A stretch of 64,000 nucleotides of DNA from JAIBJN01 sp963775395 (GTDB lineage Bacteria > Actinomycetota > Thermoleophilia > Gaiellales > Gaiellaceae): assembly GCA_963775395.1 (NCBI GenBank), contig CAVZIX010000004.1:1-64000 (forward strand). Direction: 5' to 3'. Shown here in pieces: positions 1 to 11,612 of this stretch. The position numbers and the translations under genes are program-made. The notes below the pieces were generated by a model. That model had not been told where the DNA came from, did not search any database, and saw nothing but the letters and a program-made list of their open reading frames with translations. Numbering within the stretch: position 1 is the first letter of the stretch; each line of letters starts with the position of its first letter.

Positions 1-2
1 CG

Positions 3-1939
3 CATGACCTGACCGATCTACGGCGTTTCCGCCACCTTCTCCCAGAGTTCGTCGCGCTTGGATCCGCACGCGGTGCCGCCGAGGCGGAGCTCAGACAGCT
101 GCGCGAGCAGCTTCAGAAGCTTGCTGACACGCGCACAGGTGCGGCGACTCGCCTGCGCGAGATCATCGGTGAACTCGGCGCAACGGGCGACGTCGGAGAC
201 GTTGAGTCCTTCCTGGACCGAGAGAGTCGCGAGACGAATCTCGTCGAGCTGACGGCGCGCCACCGCGAGATCCTCTCGATGCAGATCCGGGCGAGCGAAA
301 TCAGCGGCGCACCAGCTGCTAGAGAGCTTGCCGCGCTGGCAAAGGCGACGCAAGATGCGCGGAAGGCCACGTCAGCATGGCGGGAGACGCACGGCCAAGC
401 CCTGGAGGATGTGCTCACGAGCCTCCGGAGCCGATTCTCGCTGCCGGACGCCACAACCGCACAGGACCCCGCTGCGGTGAGGGCACAAGCCGTCGCCGCG
501 ATTGATAGTGACCTCGCGCGGCACCGTGAATCACTCGCGAGCGACGCTTCCGCGCGCACCGAGGTCGCGCGCCTCGATGCCGCAGCAGCAGAAGGCCAGG
601 TACGGCTTGCGTCCATCGATGAGCAGCTGGCCGAGTCCGGCTCAGCGACCGATGCTGAAGAGCTAGCAAAGGCTCTGGCGGCGCTAATTCCGCACGTCCA
701 CACCGACAACTGCCCGGTGTGCGGGCGCGCATTTGGAGAGGTCTCTGAAGAGCCGCTTGTCGCTCACCTCTCGGTACGGGTCTCGCAGCTCAGCGAGCAC
801 GCCCAACGTCTCTCCTCGCTCGCGCGAGCCCGCCTTGAAGCAGTAAACGACGTCCGGCGCCTGGCCGACGAGCGCAAGGTTGCAGGAACACGAACACTGG
901 CCGAAGACGCGCGCGTCAGGACAGAGGCCGAAGTTCTTTTCTTGGAGGATGCGCGCAGACGGCTCAATGACCTTGAGGAAGCGATCGCCGCCGGCGCCGA
1001 TCTCACCCGCTCGCTGGCCGAGACGGAGCGGGCGTTGGTTCACGCTGAGGAGCGGTCGCGTAGTTACGCCGAGCTAGTCGCATCTGTCGGCGAGCTAGCC
1101 GCCGCGAGTGGCGGCCCAGACCCGAGGAGCGACGGTGTGGACGCGACACTTCGGCGCTTGTTGCGGATTTCTCCGGACGCATCACTGCGGCCGAGCGAAT
1201 CGAACGGCTCCGCGCTGAGGCCCGCGAGCAGCTGAGCGTCACTCGTAGGCAGTCAGAAGAAGAGCGCGAGCTTGGACGCCGAATTGCAGCCGCCGAAGCC
1301 ACGGCCGGCGATCGCCGCGATCAACTCGCGGCAATCGAAAAGCGTCGCGATACGCTGTGGAACTTCCAGCGAGACGTCGAGCAGGCGCGCAAGGCGATCG
1401 TCCGCCGGGTCTTTAACGACGCGCTCAATGCGGTCTGGCAAGACCTCTTCGTACGACTTGCGCCTGAGGAAGCCTTCGTGCCGGTCTTCCGGATACCCGA
1501 TACAGGCCAGAACAAGTTGATCGCCGAGCTGACAACCAAGTACCGCATAAGCGAGGCGGAGGCCGGCTCGCCAGGCGCCATGCTAAGCGCGGGGAATCTG
1601 AACACCGCGGCCCTAACACTCTTCTTGGCGCTCCACCTATCCGTCGATCCTCGCTTGCCGTGGCTTCTGCTCGACGACCCCGTTCAGTCCATGGACGAGG
1701 TCCACATCCAGCAGTTCGCGGCGCTGCTGCGCACGCTCGCTAAAGAGCACGGCCGGCGTATCGTGATCGCCGTCCACGAACGGGCGCTCTTCGAATACCT
1801 CTCGCTTGAGTTAAGCGCCGCCCAGCCCGACGACGTCCTGGTCACCGTCGAGCTGAACCGCTCGCACGAGGGCGCGACCGTTGTTCGTCCGAGTTTGATG
1901 CGGTACGTGCCTGATCGCGCACTCGCCCTCGCTGAGTAA
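3..1939 (+). pseudogene. Rad50/SMC-like zinc-hook ATPase, 5'-truncated and frameshifted
   Basis: The frame is open from the left edge, so the N-terminus with the Walker A motif lies outside the window. About 645 residues are visible. Long Glu/Arg/Ala-rich stretches predict a coiled coil. A CPVCGRAF motif near bases 710-735 looks like a Rad50-type zinc hook at the coil tip. The C-terminus has an ABC-like signature (LSAGNLNTAAL), a Walker B LLLDDPVQSMD near base 1670 and a following VHER. Reading changes frame between about 1115 and 1150 as if one base were lost: the first frame stops at 1235, while the second continues in good coding register to 1939. This may be a sequencing indel or a real lesion. 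Base composition is less GC-rich than the rest, suggesting acquisition. Such ATPases occur in DNA repair and in phage-defence systems; no partner is visible, so the role is undecided. Confidence 0.7.
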
Positions 1940-2011
1940 TGCGTGGCGCCCCGCTGCGGCGATAGAAGCTGCTGCGTGGCTACAGCGCACCCTCAGTCTG
2001 TCAGGCTTGCG

Positions 2012-4764
<2,753 letters not shown>

Positions 4765-4876
4765 GTTCTCCTCCAAGGGTATCTGTATGGCCTGCCCCTA
4801 CGGGCGGGGGACCAAGCAGAGTAAAAGGGGGGTCGGACGGAGCGGCCCGGGGGCGATTTGCAGGGGTTTTCGCGGT

Positions 4877-5833
4877 CTAGGACTCGGTGCGGGCGAGCGG
4901 GGCGCGCAGGCTGTCGAGCAGCCGGCGCAAGCCGTCGTCGAGGTCGACCTCGGGCTCCCAGCCGAGCAGCTGTTGCGCCCGCGTGATGTCCGGCTGGCGC
5001 ACCTGCGGATCGTCGACGGGCAGCGCCTCGAAGACGATCTCGGACTTCGACCCGGAGACGCGGATGACGGCCTCGGCGAGCTCGAGCAGGCTCATCTCGT
5101 TCGGGTTCCCGATGTTCACGGGCAGGTGCTCGCCGGACTCGACGAGCGCGACGAGACCGCGGATGAGGTCGTCGACGTAGCAGAACGAACGGGTCTGCGA
5201 GCCGTCGCCGAAGACGGTCAGCGGCTTGTCCTCGAGCGCCTGGCGCACGAAGGTCGGGATCGCCCGTCCGTCGTGCGGGCGCATGCGCGGGCCGTACGTG
5301 TTGAAGATCCGCACGATGGCCGTGTCCAACCCCTGCTGGCGGTGGTAGGCCATGGTCAGCGCCTCGGCGTAGCGCTTCGCCTCGTCGTAGACGCCGCGCG
5401 GGCCGATCGGGTTCACGTTGCCCCAGTAGGTCTCGGGCTGCGGGTGGATCTGCGGGTCCCCGTAGACCTCCGACGTGGACGCGAGCAGGAAGCGGGCGCG
5501 CTTCACCTTCGCGACGCCGAGCATGTGGTGCGTCCCGTAGGAGCCCACCTTGAGCGTGTGCAGCGGGAGCCGCGCGTAGTCGATCGGAGAGGCCGGGCTC
5601 GCCAGGTGGTAGACGAAGTCGACCGGCTCCTCGAGGAAGAACGGCTCCGTGAGGTCGTGATTGACGAACTCGAAGGCGTCGTCCCGGATGTGATGGATGT
5701 TCCCGAGCGAGCCCGTGTCGAGGTTGTCGACGCACACGACGCGGTGCCCCTGCGCGAGCAGGTAGTCGCAGAGATGGGAGCCGAGAAAGCCGGCGCCACC
5801 GGAGACGAGGGTCGTGCTCATTCGAGAACTCAT
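4877..5833 (-). CDS. UDP-glucuronate decarboxylase (UDP-xylose synthase), SDR family
   Basis: This extended short-chain dehydrogenase likely converts UDP-glucuronate to UDP-xylose for glycan synthesis in the cytoplasm. The Rossmann motif GGAGFLGSHL is at the N-terminus, and the catalytic set STSEVYGDP plus YDEAK (YxxxK) is intact. The block NPIGPRGVYDEAKR, then RIFNTYGPRMRPHDGR and DGSQTRSFCYVDDL, are characteristic of the UXS branch rather than RmlB. At about 318 residues the protein lacks the membrane anchor of eukaryotic UXS, as bacterial forms do. Two in-frame ATGs, 5833 and 5821, both lack a clear ribosome-binding site. It lies upstream of nrdJ in the same direction and divergent from the TetR gene. 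UDP-apiose/xylose synthase activity cannot be excluded. Confidence 0.85.
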   Translation of the reverse strand: MSSRMSTTLVSGGAGFLGSHLCDYLLAQGHRVVCVDNLDTGSLGNIHHIRDDAFEFVNHDLTEPFFLEEPVDFVYHLASPASPIDYARLPLHTLKVGSYGTHHMLGVAKVKRARFLLASTSEVYGDPQIHPQPETYWGNVNPIGPRGVYDEAKRYAEALTMAYHRQQGLDTAIVRIFNTYGPRMRPHDGRAIPTFVRQALEDKPLTVFGDGSQTRSFCYVDDLIRGLVALVESGEHLPVNIGNPNEMSLLELAEAVIRVSGSKSEIVFEALPVDDPQVRQPDITRAQQLLGWEPEVDLDDGLRRLLDSLRAPLARTES

Positions 5834-5860
5834 GGTATTTCAACTACGTGGCGAAGGCAC

Positions 5861-5889
5861 TTGACGGACTTGTAAGTGAGTGCTAACTT
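5861..5889 (+). promoter_or_regulatory. tetR promoter with overlapping operator
   Basis: TTGACG (5861-5866) and TAACTT (5884-5889) are separated by exactly 17 nt. The -10 ends 7 nt before GTG 5897, predicting a leaderless mRNA. The imperfect palindrome GTAAGTGAGTGCTAACTT (5872-5889) fills the spacer and the -10. The same octamer GTAAGTGA recurs before the downstream exporter gene, so this is probably the TetR operator mediating autorepression. Confidence 0.65.
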
Positions 5890-5896
5890 CCTTTCC

Positions 5897-6448
5897 GTGC
5901 CGACGCAGACAGGAGAGCGAAAGAGCGCCGAGGTCCGCCGCGAGGAGATCCTCGAGGCCGCGATGAAGGAGTTCGCCCACGGCGGGCTCCACGGGACGTC
6001 GACCGAGGCGATCGCCAAGCGGGCCGGCATTTCACAGCCCTACCTCTTCCGCCTCTTCGGCACGAAGAAGGAGCTCTTCATGGCCAGCTCGCGCCGCTGT
6101 TTCGCCCGCGTGCTCGCCACCTTCCAGGAGGCCGCCGCCGGAAAGACGGGCGACGAGGCCCTCACGGCCATGGGACACGCGTACGACGGGCTCCTCGCCG
6201 ACCGCGAGATGCTGCTCGGCCAGATGCAGATGTACGCGGCGTGCTCCGACCCGGAGATCCGGGACGCGACGCGCGCCGGCTTCGCGGCGCTCTTCCGCTA
6301 CGTCGAGGAGGTCACGGGCGCCGAGACGATGCGCATCCGCGACTTCTTCGCCATGGGGATGCTCATGAACGTCGCGGCCGCGATGGACCTCCCGCAGATC
6401 TGCGGCGAGGACGACACCTGGGCCCAGGAGCTCCGCGGAGCGAAGTAG
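5897..6448 (+). CDS. TetR/AcrR-family transcriptional repressor
   Basis: The N-terminal helix-turn-helix is clear: EEILEAAMKEF, then TSTEAIAKRAGISQPYLFRLFGTKKELF, the usual TetR DNA-binding signature ending in the FGTKKEL motif. The C-terminal part is a helical ligand-binding and dimerisation domain without family-specific motifs. GTG 5897 is chosen because it lies 7 nt after a good -10; an upstream in-frame GTG at 5876 would sit inside the promoter and operator. The gene is followed 58 bases later by an MFS exporter whose promoter carries the same operator octamer, so it very likely represses itself and the pump until an inducer binds. The ligand is unknown. Confidence 0.88.
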   Translation: MPTQTGERKSAEVRREEILEAAMKEFAHGGLHGTSTEAIAKRAGISQPYLFRLFGTKKELFMASSRRCFARVLATFQEAAAGKTGDEALTAMGHAYDGLLADREMLLGQMQMYAACSDPEIRDATRAGFAALFRYVEEVTGAETMRIRDFFAMGMLMNVAAAMDLPQICGEDDTWAQELRGAK

Positions 6449-6461
6449 CCAACCTCTTTTT

Positions 6462-6492
6462 TTGACCTCGAAGTAAGTGACCAGTTAGTTAC
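6462..6492 (+). promoter_or_regulatory. MFS exporter promoter and TetR operator
   Basis: TTGACC (6462-6467) is followed after 17 nt by TTAGTT (6485-6490). Between and over them lies the imperfect palindrome GTAAGTGACCAGTTAGTTAC (6473-6492), which shares GTAAGTGA with the operator in front of the TetR gene. A ribosome-binding site (AGGGAG) precedes ATG 6507. Confidence 0.62.
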
Positions 6493-6506
6493 AAGAAGGG
6501 AGCGAG

Positions 6507-7932
6507 ATGAGTCGATCGACAACCATCTGGACGTTCGCGATCACGTCCGTGGCGCTCTTCATGGCGACGCTCGACAACCTCGTCGTCACGACCGCGCTGC
6601 CCGTGATCCGCACCGACCTCGGCGCCTCGATCGAGGACCTGGAGTGGACGGTGAACGCCTACACCCTCACCTTCGCCGTCTTCCTCCTCACCGGCGCAGC
6701 CCTCGGCGACCGCTTCGGCCGCCGGCGGCTCTTCGTGATCGGGCTCGGCATCTTCACGGCGGCGTCCGTGGCGGCCGCGCTCGCGCCCTCGGTGGAGGCG
6801 CTGATCGCCGCGCGGGCCGTTCAGGGCCTGGGCGGCGCAATCGTCACCCCGCTGACGCTGACCATCCTCAGCGCCGCGGTCCCGGCCGACAAGCGCGGCG
6901 TGGCGCTCGGCGCCTGGGGCGGCATCGGCGGGCTGGCGGTGGCCATGGGGCCGCTCGTCGGCGGCGCCGTGGTCGAGGGCATCTCCTGGCAGTGGATCTT
7001 CTGGCTCAACGTCCCCATCGGCCTCGTCCTCATCCCGCTGGCGATGCTGCGGCTGAAGGAGACCCACGGGCCCTCGACGCGGCTCGACCTGCCCGGCCTC
7101 GCCCTCGCGAGCACCGGCCTCTTCGGGATCGTGTGGGGCGTCGTCAGGGGCAACGCGCAGGGCTGGGCGAGCACCGAGATCCTGGCCTCGCTCGCGCCTG
7201 GGCACGATCCTGACGATCGCGTTCGTGCTCTGGGAGCTGCGCAGCCCGGCACCGATGCTGCCGATGCGCTTCTTCCGCAACCGCACGTTCGCGGCGGCCA
7301 ACGCGGCCTCGCTGTTCATGTTCTTCGGGATGTTCGGCTCGATCTTCCTGCTGGCCCAGTTCCTGCAGACCGTGCAGGGCTACGGCCCGCTGGACGCCGG
7401 CCTGCGCATCCTGCCGTGGACGGTGATGCCGATCTTCATCGCGCCGATCGCCGGCGCGCTCTCCGACCGGATCGGCGGGCGGCCGCTCATGGCGCTCGGG
7501 CTCGGCCTGCAGGCCGTCGCGCTCGGCTGGCTCGCCGCCGTCTCGACGCCGACGGTCGCCTACAGCACCCTCGTCCCGCCGTTCGTGATCGCCGGGATCG
7601 GGATGGCGCTCTTCTTCGCCCCGGTGGCCAACGTCGTCCTCTCCGCGGTCAGCCCGCGCGAGGAGGGCCAGGCCTCGGGCGCCAACAACGCCATCCGCGA
7701 GCTCGGCGGCGTCTTCGGCGTGGCCGTGCTCGCCTCCGTGTTCACGAGCCAGGGCGGCTACGAGTCCGGCCAGGCCTTCGTGGACGGGCTCGTCCCGGCC
7801 ATCTGGGTCGGCGCGGTCGTGGTCGCGGTCGGCGCGCTCGCCGCGCTCTTCATCCCGCGCCGGCGCCGGCCGGCCGAGGCCGAGGCGGGCCACGGCGAGC
7901 GGGCGCCTGAGGCCGTCGCCGAGGCTGCGTAG
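6507..7932 (+). CDS. DHA2-family MFS drug exporter (EmrB/QacA type), frameshifted near 7196
   Basis: This is a 14-helix proton-driven multidrug exporter of the inner membrane. The first half shows FMATLDNLVVTTALPVIRTDL in helix 1, typical of DHA2 proteins, then DRFGRRRLFVIG and the antiporter-type GLGGAIVTPL. After about 228 codons the frame shifts by one base at GCGCCTGGG (about 7193-7198), apparently one extra C. The other frame then supplies LGTILTIAFVLWELR and the rest, including LSDRIGGRPLMALG and AIRELGGVFGVAVLAS, ending in an Ala/Glu-rich tail. The two halves join seamlessly, so an indel error is most likely. Regulation by the adjacent TetR is inferred from the shared operator. Confidence 0.88.
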
Positions 7933-7948
7933 ACCGGACCGCAAGGGG

Positions 7949-7976
7949 CATACTCCTGCGATCGAGCAGGAGTATG
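7949..7976. repeat. Perfect 11-bp inverted repeat at the start of the methyltransferase gene
   Basis: CATACTCCTGC (7949-7959) and GCAGGAGTATG (7966-7976) are exact reverse complements separated by 6 bases. The repeat lies 16 bases after the exporter stop and overlaps the presumed start of the next coding region. It has no T-run, so it looks more like an operator or an mRNA 5' hairpin than a terminator. CATACT in its left arm could serve as a -10. Confidence 0.6.
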
Positions 7977-8689
7977 CCCACCGGTCCCACGCCGCCCTCG
8001 AGCGCGGCCAGCGGCTCCTCAAGGCCGAGAAGATCATCCGGCTCGTCGAGACGGTGCGGCCCTGGGAAGGGGCCCGCGTCCTCGACATCGGGACGGGCGC
8101 GGGCGTGATCGCACACACGGTCGCGCAGAAGGCCGGGGCAGACGGCGAGGTCGACTCGCTCGACATCGGGGACGAGCGCGTCGAGACGGAGGGCTACCGG
8201 TTCCAGCAAGTGACGGACCCGCGCCTCCCCTTCCCCGACAAGACGTTCGACATCGTCCTCTCGAACCACGTCATCGAGCACGTCGGCGACACGCCGGAGC
8301 AGAACCTGCACGTCGCGGAGATCCACCGCGTCCTCAAGGACGACGGGCTCGTCTACCTGGCGACCGCCACCCGCTGGCTCGTGATGGAGCCGCACTACCA
8401 CCTGCCGTTCCTGAGCTGGTTCCCGCGCCCGCTCGCGGGCGTCTACCTCCGCGTCACGCGGCGCGGTCGGGACTACGACTGCTACCTCCCGAGCCACCGC
8501 CGCCTGCGACAGCTGCTCGCCGACTCGGGGTTCCGCTGGAAGGAGCCGGTCTTCGAGGCCATGCGGCTGATGGCCGAGATCGAGCAGCCGACGGGCATGA
8601 CCAAGCGGATCCTCACCGCTCCGGAGCCGGTGCTGAAGGCGATCCGGCCGGCGATCCCGACCATCATCTTCCTCGCCCGGAAGGCCTAG
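7961..8689 (+). CDS. Class I SAM-dependent methyltransferase, start codon unclear
   Basis: Motif I VLDIGTGAGVIAHTVA and the post-I acidic region mark a Rossmann-fold methyltransferase of the UbiE/Methyltransf_11 kind. FDIVLSNHVIEHVGD is motif II-like and HRVLKDDGLVYLAT is motif III-like. The first standard start is GTG 8054, but that would begin only nine residues before motif I. The same frame reads sensibly upstream (EQEYAHRSHAALERGQRLLK) as far as an ATC codon at 7961 that follows a CATACT box by 6 nt, where a leaderless start would be expected. Either an ATG was mis-called or changed to ATC, or translation starts on a rare codon. The substrate is unknown; the neighbouring glycosyltransferase suggests a lipid or glycan precursor. 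Confidence 0.72.
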   Translation: MEQEYAHRSHAALERGQRLLKAEKIIRLVETVRPWEGARVLDIGTGAGVIAHTVAQKAGADGEVDSLDIGDERVETEGYRFQQVTDPRLPFPDKTFDIVLSNHVIEHVGDTPEQNLHVAEIHRVLKDDGLVYLATATRWLVMEPHYHLPFLSWFPRPLAGVYLRVTRRGRDYDCYLPSHRRLRQLLADSGFRWKEPVFEAMRLMAEIEQPTGMTKRILTAPEPVLKAIRPAIPTIIFLARKA

Positions 8690-9628
8690 CTACCGCAGGT
8701 CGCGGTTCGACTCCATGTCGAACCACATGGCGAAGAGCAGCAGCTGGAGCCCGGAGATGACGAGCAGCGCGACGAGCACGATCGTCGCCGCCGGGAGCGT
8801 GTTCCCCATCAGGCGAAGGACCGTCTCCGCCAGGCCGAGCCCGACGCCCGCGACGAAGAGCAGCAGCCCGAGCGCCCAGAAGAGGACGAGCGGGTGGAAG
8901 TCCCGGATGACGTACTTCGAGCCGAGCCGCCAGAAGAAGCCCTTGAAGAGAAGCCAGGAGATGGTCGGCACGACCCTCCAGAGCCGGATTCCGCTCCGCT
9001 CCCCCACCCCGTAGATCGGCCGCGACGGATAGTCGCGCACGCGCCGGTTCCACACGTTCAGGTGGACGAGCATGTCGTTGGGGAAGCCGTAGCGCGGGTA
9101 GAGGCGGTCGAGGTCGAGCATCCTGAGCGCCTCGAGGCTCACGGCCGTGTAGCCGGACTGCGAGTCGGCCACGTGCCAGTAGCCCGACGCGATCTTGGTG
9201 AAGAGCGAGAGCGCCGCGTTCCCGAGGTAGCGGGTGTGCGGGATCAGATCCCAGGCCTGGCCGGTGAAGAGGCGGTTCGCCTTCGCGTAGTCGCACTCCT
9301 CGGTCGCGATGGCGTGCACGAGCACCTCGAGGTCGTCGGGGTCCATCTGGCCGTCGGCGGCCATGACGGCAGTGACGTCCATCTCCTCGGCGATCGCGCG
9401 CTTGTAGCCGGTGACGATCGCGGCGCCGACGCCCTGGTTCTTCTCGTGCGTGACGACCTCGACGCGCGGGTCGCCTGCCCGGGCGCGCTCGGCGGTCGCG
9501 TCCTTGGAGGCGTCGTCGACGACGATGATCCGGTCGACGAAGTCCGGGATGCTCGCCACGGTCGAGCCCACGAGGGCCTCCTCGTTGTGGGCCGGGACGA
9601 CGACGGCGACGCTCTTCCCCTCGTACAC
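8690..9628 (-). CDS. Family 2 glycosyltransferase, polyprenyl-phosphate sugar synthase-like, with C-terminal membrane helices
   Basis: The N-terminal GT-A domain begins VAVVVPAHNEEALVG and carries IIVVDDASKDAT and MAADGQMDPDDL, the DxD-like region of the dolichol-phosphate mannose synthase/DPM1 clan. The sugar is probably moved from a nucleotide donor to a polyprenyl phosphate. Two strongly hydrophobic segments near residues 240-262 and 275-300 would anchor it in the membrane, as in GtrB/ArnC-type enzymes. GTG 9628 is the only reasonable start. It is convergent with the methyltransferase (stops adjacent) and codirectional with the Wzz-like gene across a 29-base gap. Confidence 0.83.
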   Translation of the reverse strand: MYEGKSVAVVVPAHNEEALVGSTVASIPDFVDRIIVVDDASKDATAERARAGDPRVEVVTHEKNQGVGAAIVTGYKRAIAEEMDVTAVMAADGQMDPDDLEVLVHAIATEECDYAKANRLFTGQAWDLIPHTRYLGNAALSLFTKIASGYWHVADSQSGYTAVSLEALRMLDLDRLYPRYGFPNDMLVHLNVWNRRVRDYPSRPIYGVGERSGIRLWRVVPTISWLLFKGFFWRLGSKYVIRDFHPLVLFWALGLLLFVAGVGLGLAETVLRLMGNTLPAATIVLVALLVISGLQLLLFAMWFDMESNRDLR

Positions 9629-9657
9629 GTCAGGAAGTATGCGGGCGCGCCTGGACG

Positions 9658-10554
9658 CTAGGCGCGACGGCGGCTGGCGATCGGGTCCCAGGCCAGCGCG
9701 GCCACGAGGCCGACGATCAGGCCGATGAGGGCGCCGACGACGATCGAGCTCCGGCTCGAGCGCGGCGTGACGGCGGAGGCGCGCGCCTCAGTCACGACCT
9801 GGCCCTTCTCGACGTCGCGCGCCTGGGCGAGGAGGAGCTGGGTGTCGAGTCGCTCCTCGGAGAGATCCGAGCGATCGCCGCGCGCGAAGCCGAGGAGGGT
9901 GACGGCCGTGAGGCGATCCTGCGACGAGCCTCCCGAGTCGGAGGCTGCCTCGGTGAGCCGCGCGATGGCCGCGTCCGCGGCCTCGATGTCGCCCTCTAGC
10001 TCCTCCAGGCGCGCCTCGTAGGCGGTGATCTTCGTGTCGGCGTAGGCCGACGTCCGCTCGACGACCTCCACGGCGAGGAGGTTGGTCGCCTCGGCGACCG
10101 TCCGGCGCGGCCAGGGACCGCGCACGGCGAGCTCGAAGAGCTGGTTCGTCTGGCCGGTGCGAACCGTGGCGCCCGAGACCTGGCTCGTAGAGATGCCGGC
10201 GCGCAGGCGGCCGGGCTCGACGCCGACCTGTTCGGCCACGGCGGTGACGACCTCGTCGCTCCGCGCGATCTCGCGCACGGCGGCGGGGTTTGTCTGCACG
10301 CTCGGGACGTTGTTGCCTCCCGAGGCCGAGAGTGGCTGGCCGAGGTAGATGGTCGCCTCCGCCCGGTTGACGTCGCTCGAGGCCGTCGAGGAGAAGATCC
10401 AGCCGATCAGCCCACCGATGACGAGACCGAGGACGAGCAGCCACCAGCGCTTCAGCAGGCGGCGACCGTAGCGGCCGAGGTCGATCTCCTGTTCCGCCTC
10501 CAGCTCCGGGAGCGGACGGCTCCTGGGCGGGCGGGTTTCCGTGTCCGCGCTCAT
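9658..10554 (-). CDS. Wzz/polysaccharide co-polymerase-like chain-length protein
   Basis: The layout is that of a polysaccharide co-polymerase: a cytoplasmic N-terminus, TM1 (WWLLVLGLVIGGLIGWIF), a large extracytoplasmic region with coiled-coil propensity (TAYEARLEELEGDIEAADAA), and TM2 (SSIVVGALIGLIVGLVAAL) near the C-terminus followed by a short basic tail. There is no C-terminal BY-kinase domain. ATG 10554 (MSADTETRPP) is preferred to upstream alternatives that overlap the divergent promoter. Such proteins control the length of Wzy-polymerised polysaccharides, which fits the operon on the same strand. Confidence 0.8.
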   Translation of the reverse strand: MSADTETRPPRSRPLPELEAEQEIDLGRYGRRLLKRWWLLVLGLVIGGLIGWIFSSTASSDVNRAEATIYLGQPLSASGGNNVPSVQTNPAAVREIARSDEVVTAVAEQVGVEPGRLRAGISTSQVSGATVRTGQTNQLFELAVRGPWPRRTVAEATNLLAVEVVERTSAYADTKITAYEARLEELEGDIEAADAAIARLTEAASDSGGSSQDRLTAVTLLGFARGDRSDLSEERLDTQLLLAQARDVEKGQVVTEARASAVTPRSSRSSIVVGALIGLIVGLVAALAWDPIASRRRA

Positions 10555-10617
10555 CGCGGCCCTCGACTCTAGCTGAGGGCCCCGAAGAACCGCGGCGGTT
10601 CGCACACCTCCCTCCTC

Positions 10618-10634
10618 TAGCATGCCGTCGCGTG
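10618..10634 (+). promoter_or_regulatory. Probable leaderless promoter of the first sulfotransferase
   Basis: TAGCAT (10618-10623) ends 8 nt before GTG 10632, and there is no ribosome-binding site between them. The intergenic region also contains the small hairpin GCCCTC...GAGGGC. Confidence 0.5.
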
Positions 10635-11612
10635 GAGGAGGCGACTGCACCTCTCTTCGTCCTTGGCGTCCGCCGATCGGGAACGACCCTCTTCCGGGTC
10701 ATGCTCGACCGGAACTCGCAGCTTGCCGTCCCGGACGAGTCGTACTTCATCCCGCAGCTGGCCGACCGCCACCGCGGCCGGGTGGAAGTCGACGACTTCG
10801 TAGACGACCTCCGCCGCATCGACACGGTCCGCGAGTGGGAGGTCGACCCGGAGGCTGTCCGCGGCCGGCTCCGGCCCGGGATGTCCCTCGGCGAGGCCAT
10901 CGGCGCCGTCTACCAAACGTACGCCGCCGCCCACGGGAAAGCGCGCTGGGGCGACAAGACGCCGATGTACATGCAGTACCTCCCGCTGCTCGAGCGGCTC
11001 TTCCCTGCGGCGCTCTTCCTCCACCTCGTACGTGACGGGCGCGATGCTGCGGCGTCCTATCTCCAGGTGCCCTCCGGGATCGTGACGGAGTCCTGGGGGA
11101 ACCCGACCTCGGTGGCGGACTTCGCGTACCTGTGGAGAACGGAGGTCCACGCCGCACGGAAGCTCGGTGGGCGCGTCGGCCCCGGGCGCTATCACGAGGT
11201 TGGCTACGAGCAGCTCGTCGACTCGCCGGCGGAGGTGCTCGAGCAGGTCTGCTCCTTCGCCGGCCTGCCCTGGGAGCCGGACATGCTCGGCTACGCGGAG
11301 GAGGTGGACGTCAGCGCCAGACCGCACCAGCAGAACCTGAAGCGACCTCCCACAAAGGGCCTCCGCAACTGGCGGACGGAGCTCGAGCCCGGCGACGTTG
11401 CGAGGTTCGAAGAGGTCGCCGGCGACATCCTCGCTGCGTCCGGTTACGAGCTCGCGGATCCCGCCCGCGACACCGCGCCCAACGCACGAGTGCGCGCAAA
11501 GCTCCTTGCGTACCGCACCCAAACCTGGGCGTGGCGGGCAGCCGGAAGCACCGTCAGGCGTTCGCCTCTCTGGTCGCGCCGTCATCCACCCCGGTCTAGT
11601 TCCGGGGGCTGA
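10632..11612 (+). CDS. PAPS-dependent sulfotransferase
   Basis: The protein transfers sulfate from PAPS to an acceptor, probably a glycan or lipid. The 5'-phosphosulfate loop is RRSGTTLFRVML at residues 14-25 and the 3'-phosphate motif is HLVRDGRDAAASYL near residue 130. The length, about 326 residues, matches the Sulfotransfer_3 group. It stands divergent from the Wzz-like gene, and its 3' end overlaps the PQQ-propeller gene by 17 bases in convergent orientation. The acceptor cannot be read from sequence; its position next to the polysaccharide locus suggests sulfation of that polymer. PAPS can be supplied by the cysC/sat genes at 47.5-49.2 kb. Confidence 0.85.
   Translation: MEEATAPLFVLGVRRSGTTLFRVMLDRNSQLAVPDESYFIPQLADRHRGRVEVDDFVDDLRRIDTVREWEVDPEAVRGRLRPGMSLGEAIGAVYQTYAAAHGKARWGDKTPMYMQYLPLLERLFPAALFLHLVRDGRDAAASYLQVPSGIVTESWGNPTSVADFAYLWRTEVHAARKLGGRVGPGRYHEVGYEQLVDSPAEVLEQVCSFAGLPWEPDMLGYAEEVDVSARPHQQNLKRPPTKGLRNWRTELEPGDVARFEEVAGDILAASGYELADPARDTAPNARVRAKLLAYRTQTWAWRAAGSTVRRSPLWSRRHPPRSSSGG

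Noticed and set aside
1100..1150. Programmed frameshift in the zinc-hook ATPase
   Set aside because: No slippery heptamer followed by a pseudoknot was found, and similar breaks occur in many unrelated genes, so an error is simpler.
4765..4876. Cobalamin riboswitch in front of nrdJ
   Set aside because: The 112-base gap lacks the conserved B12-box and is too short for the full fold; only small hairpins were seen.
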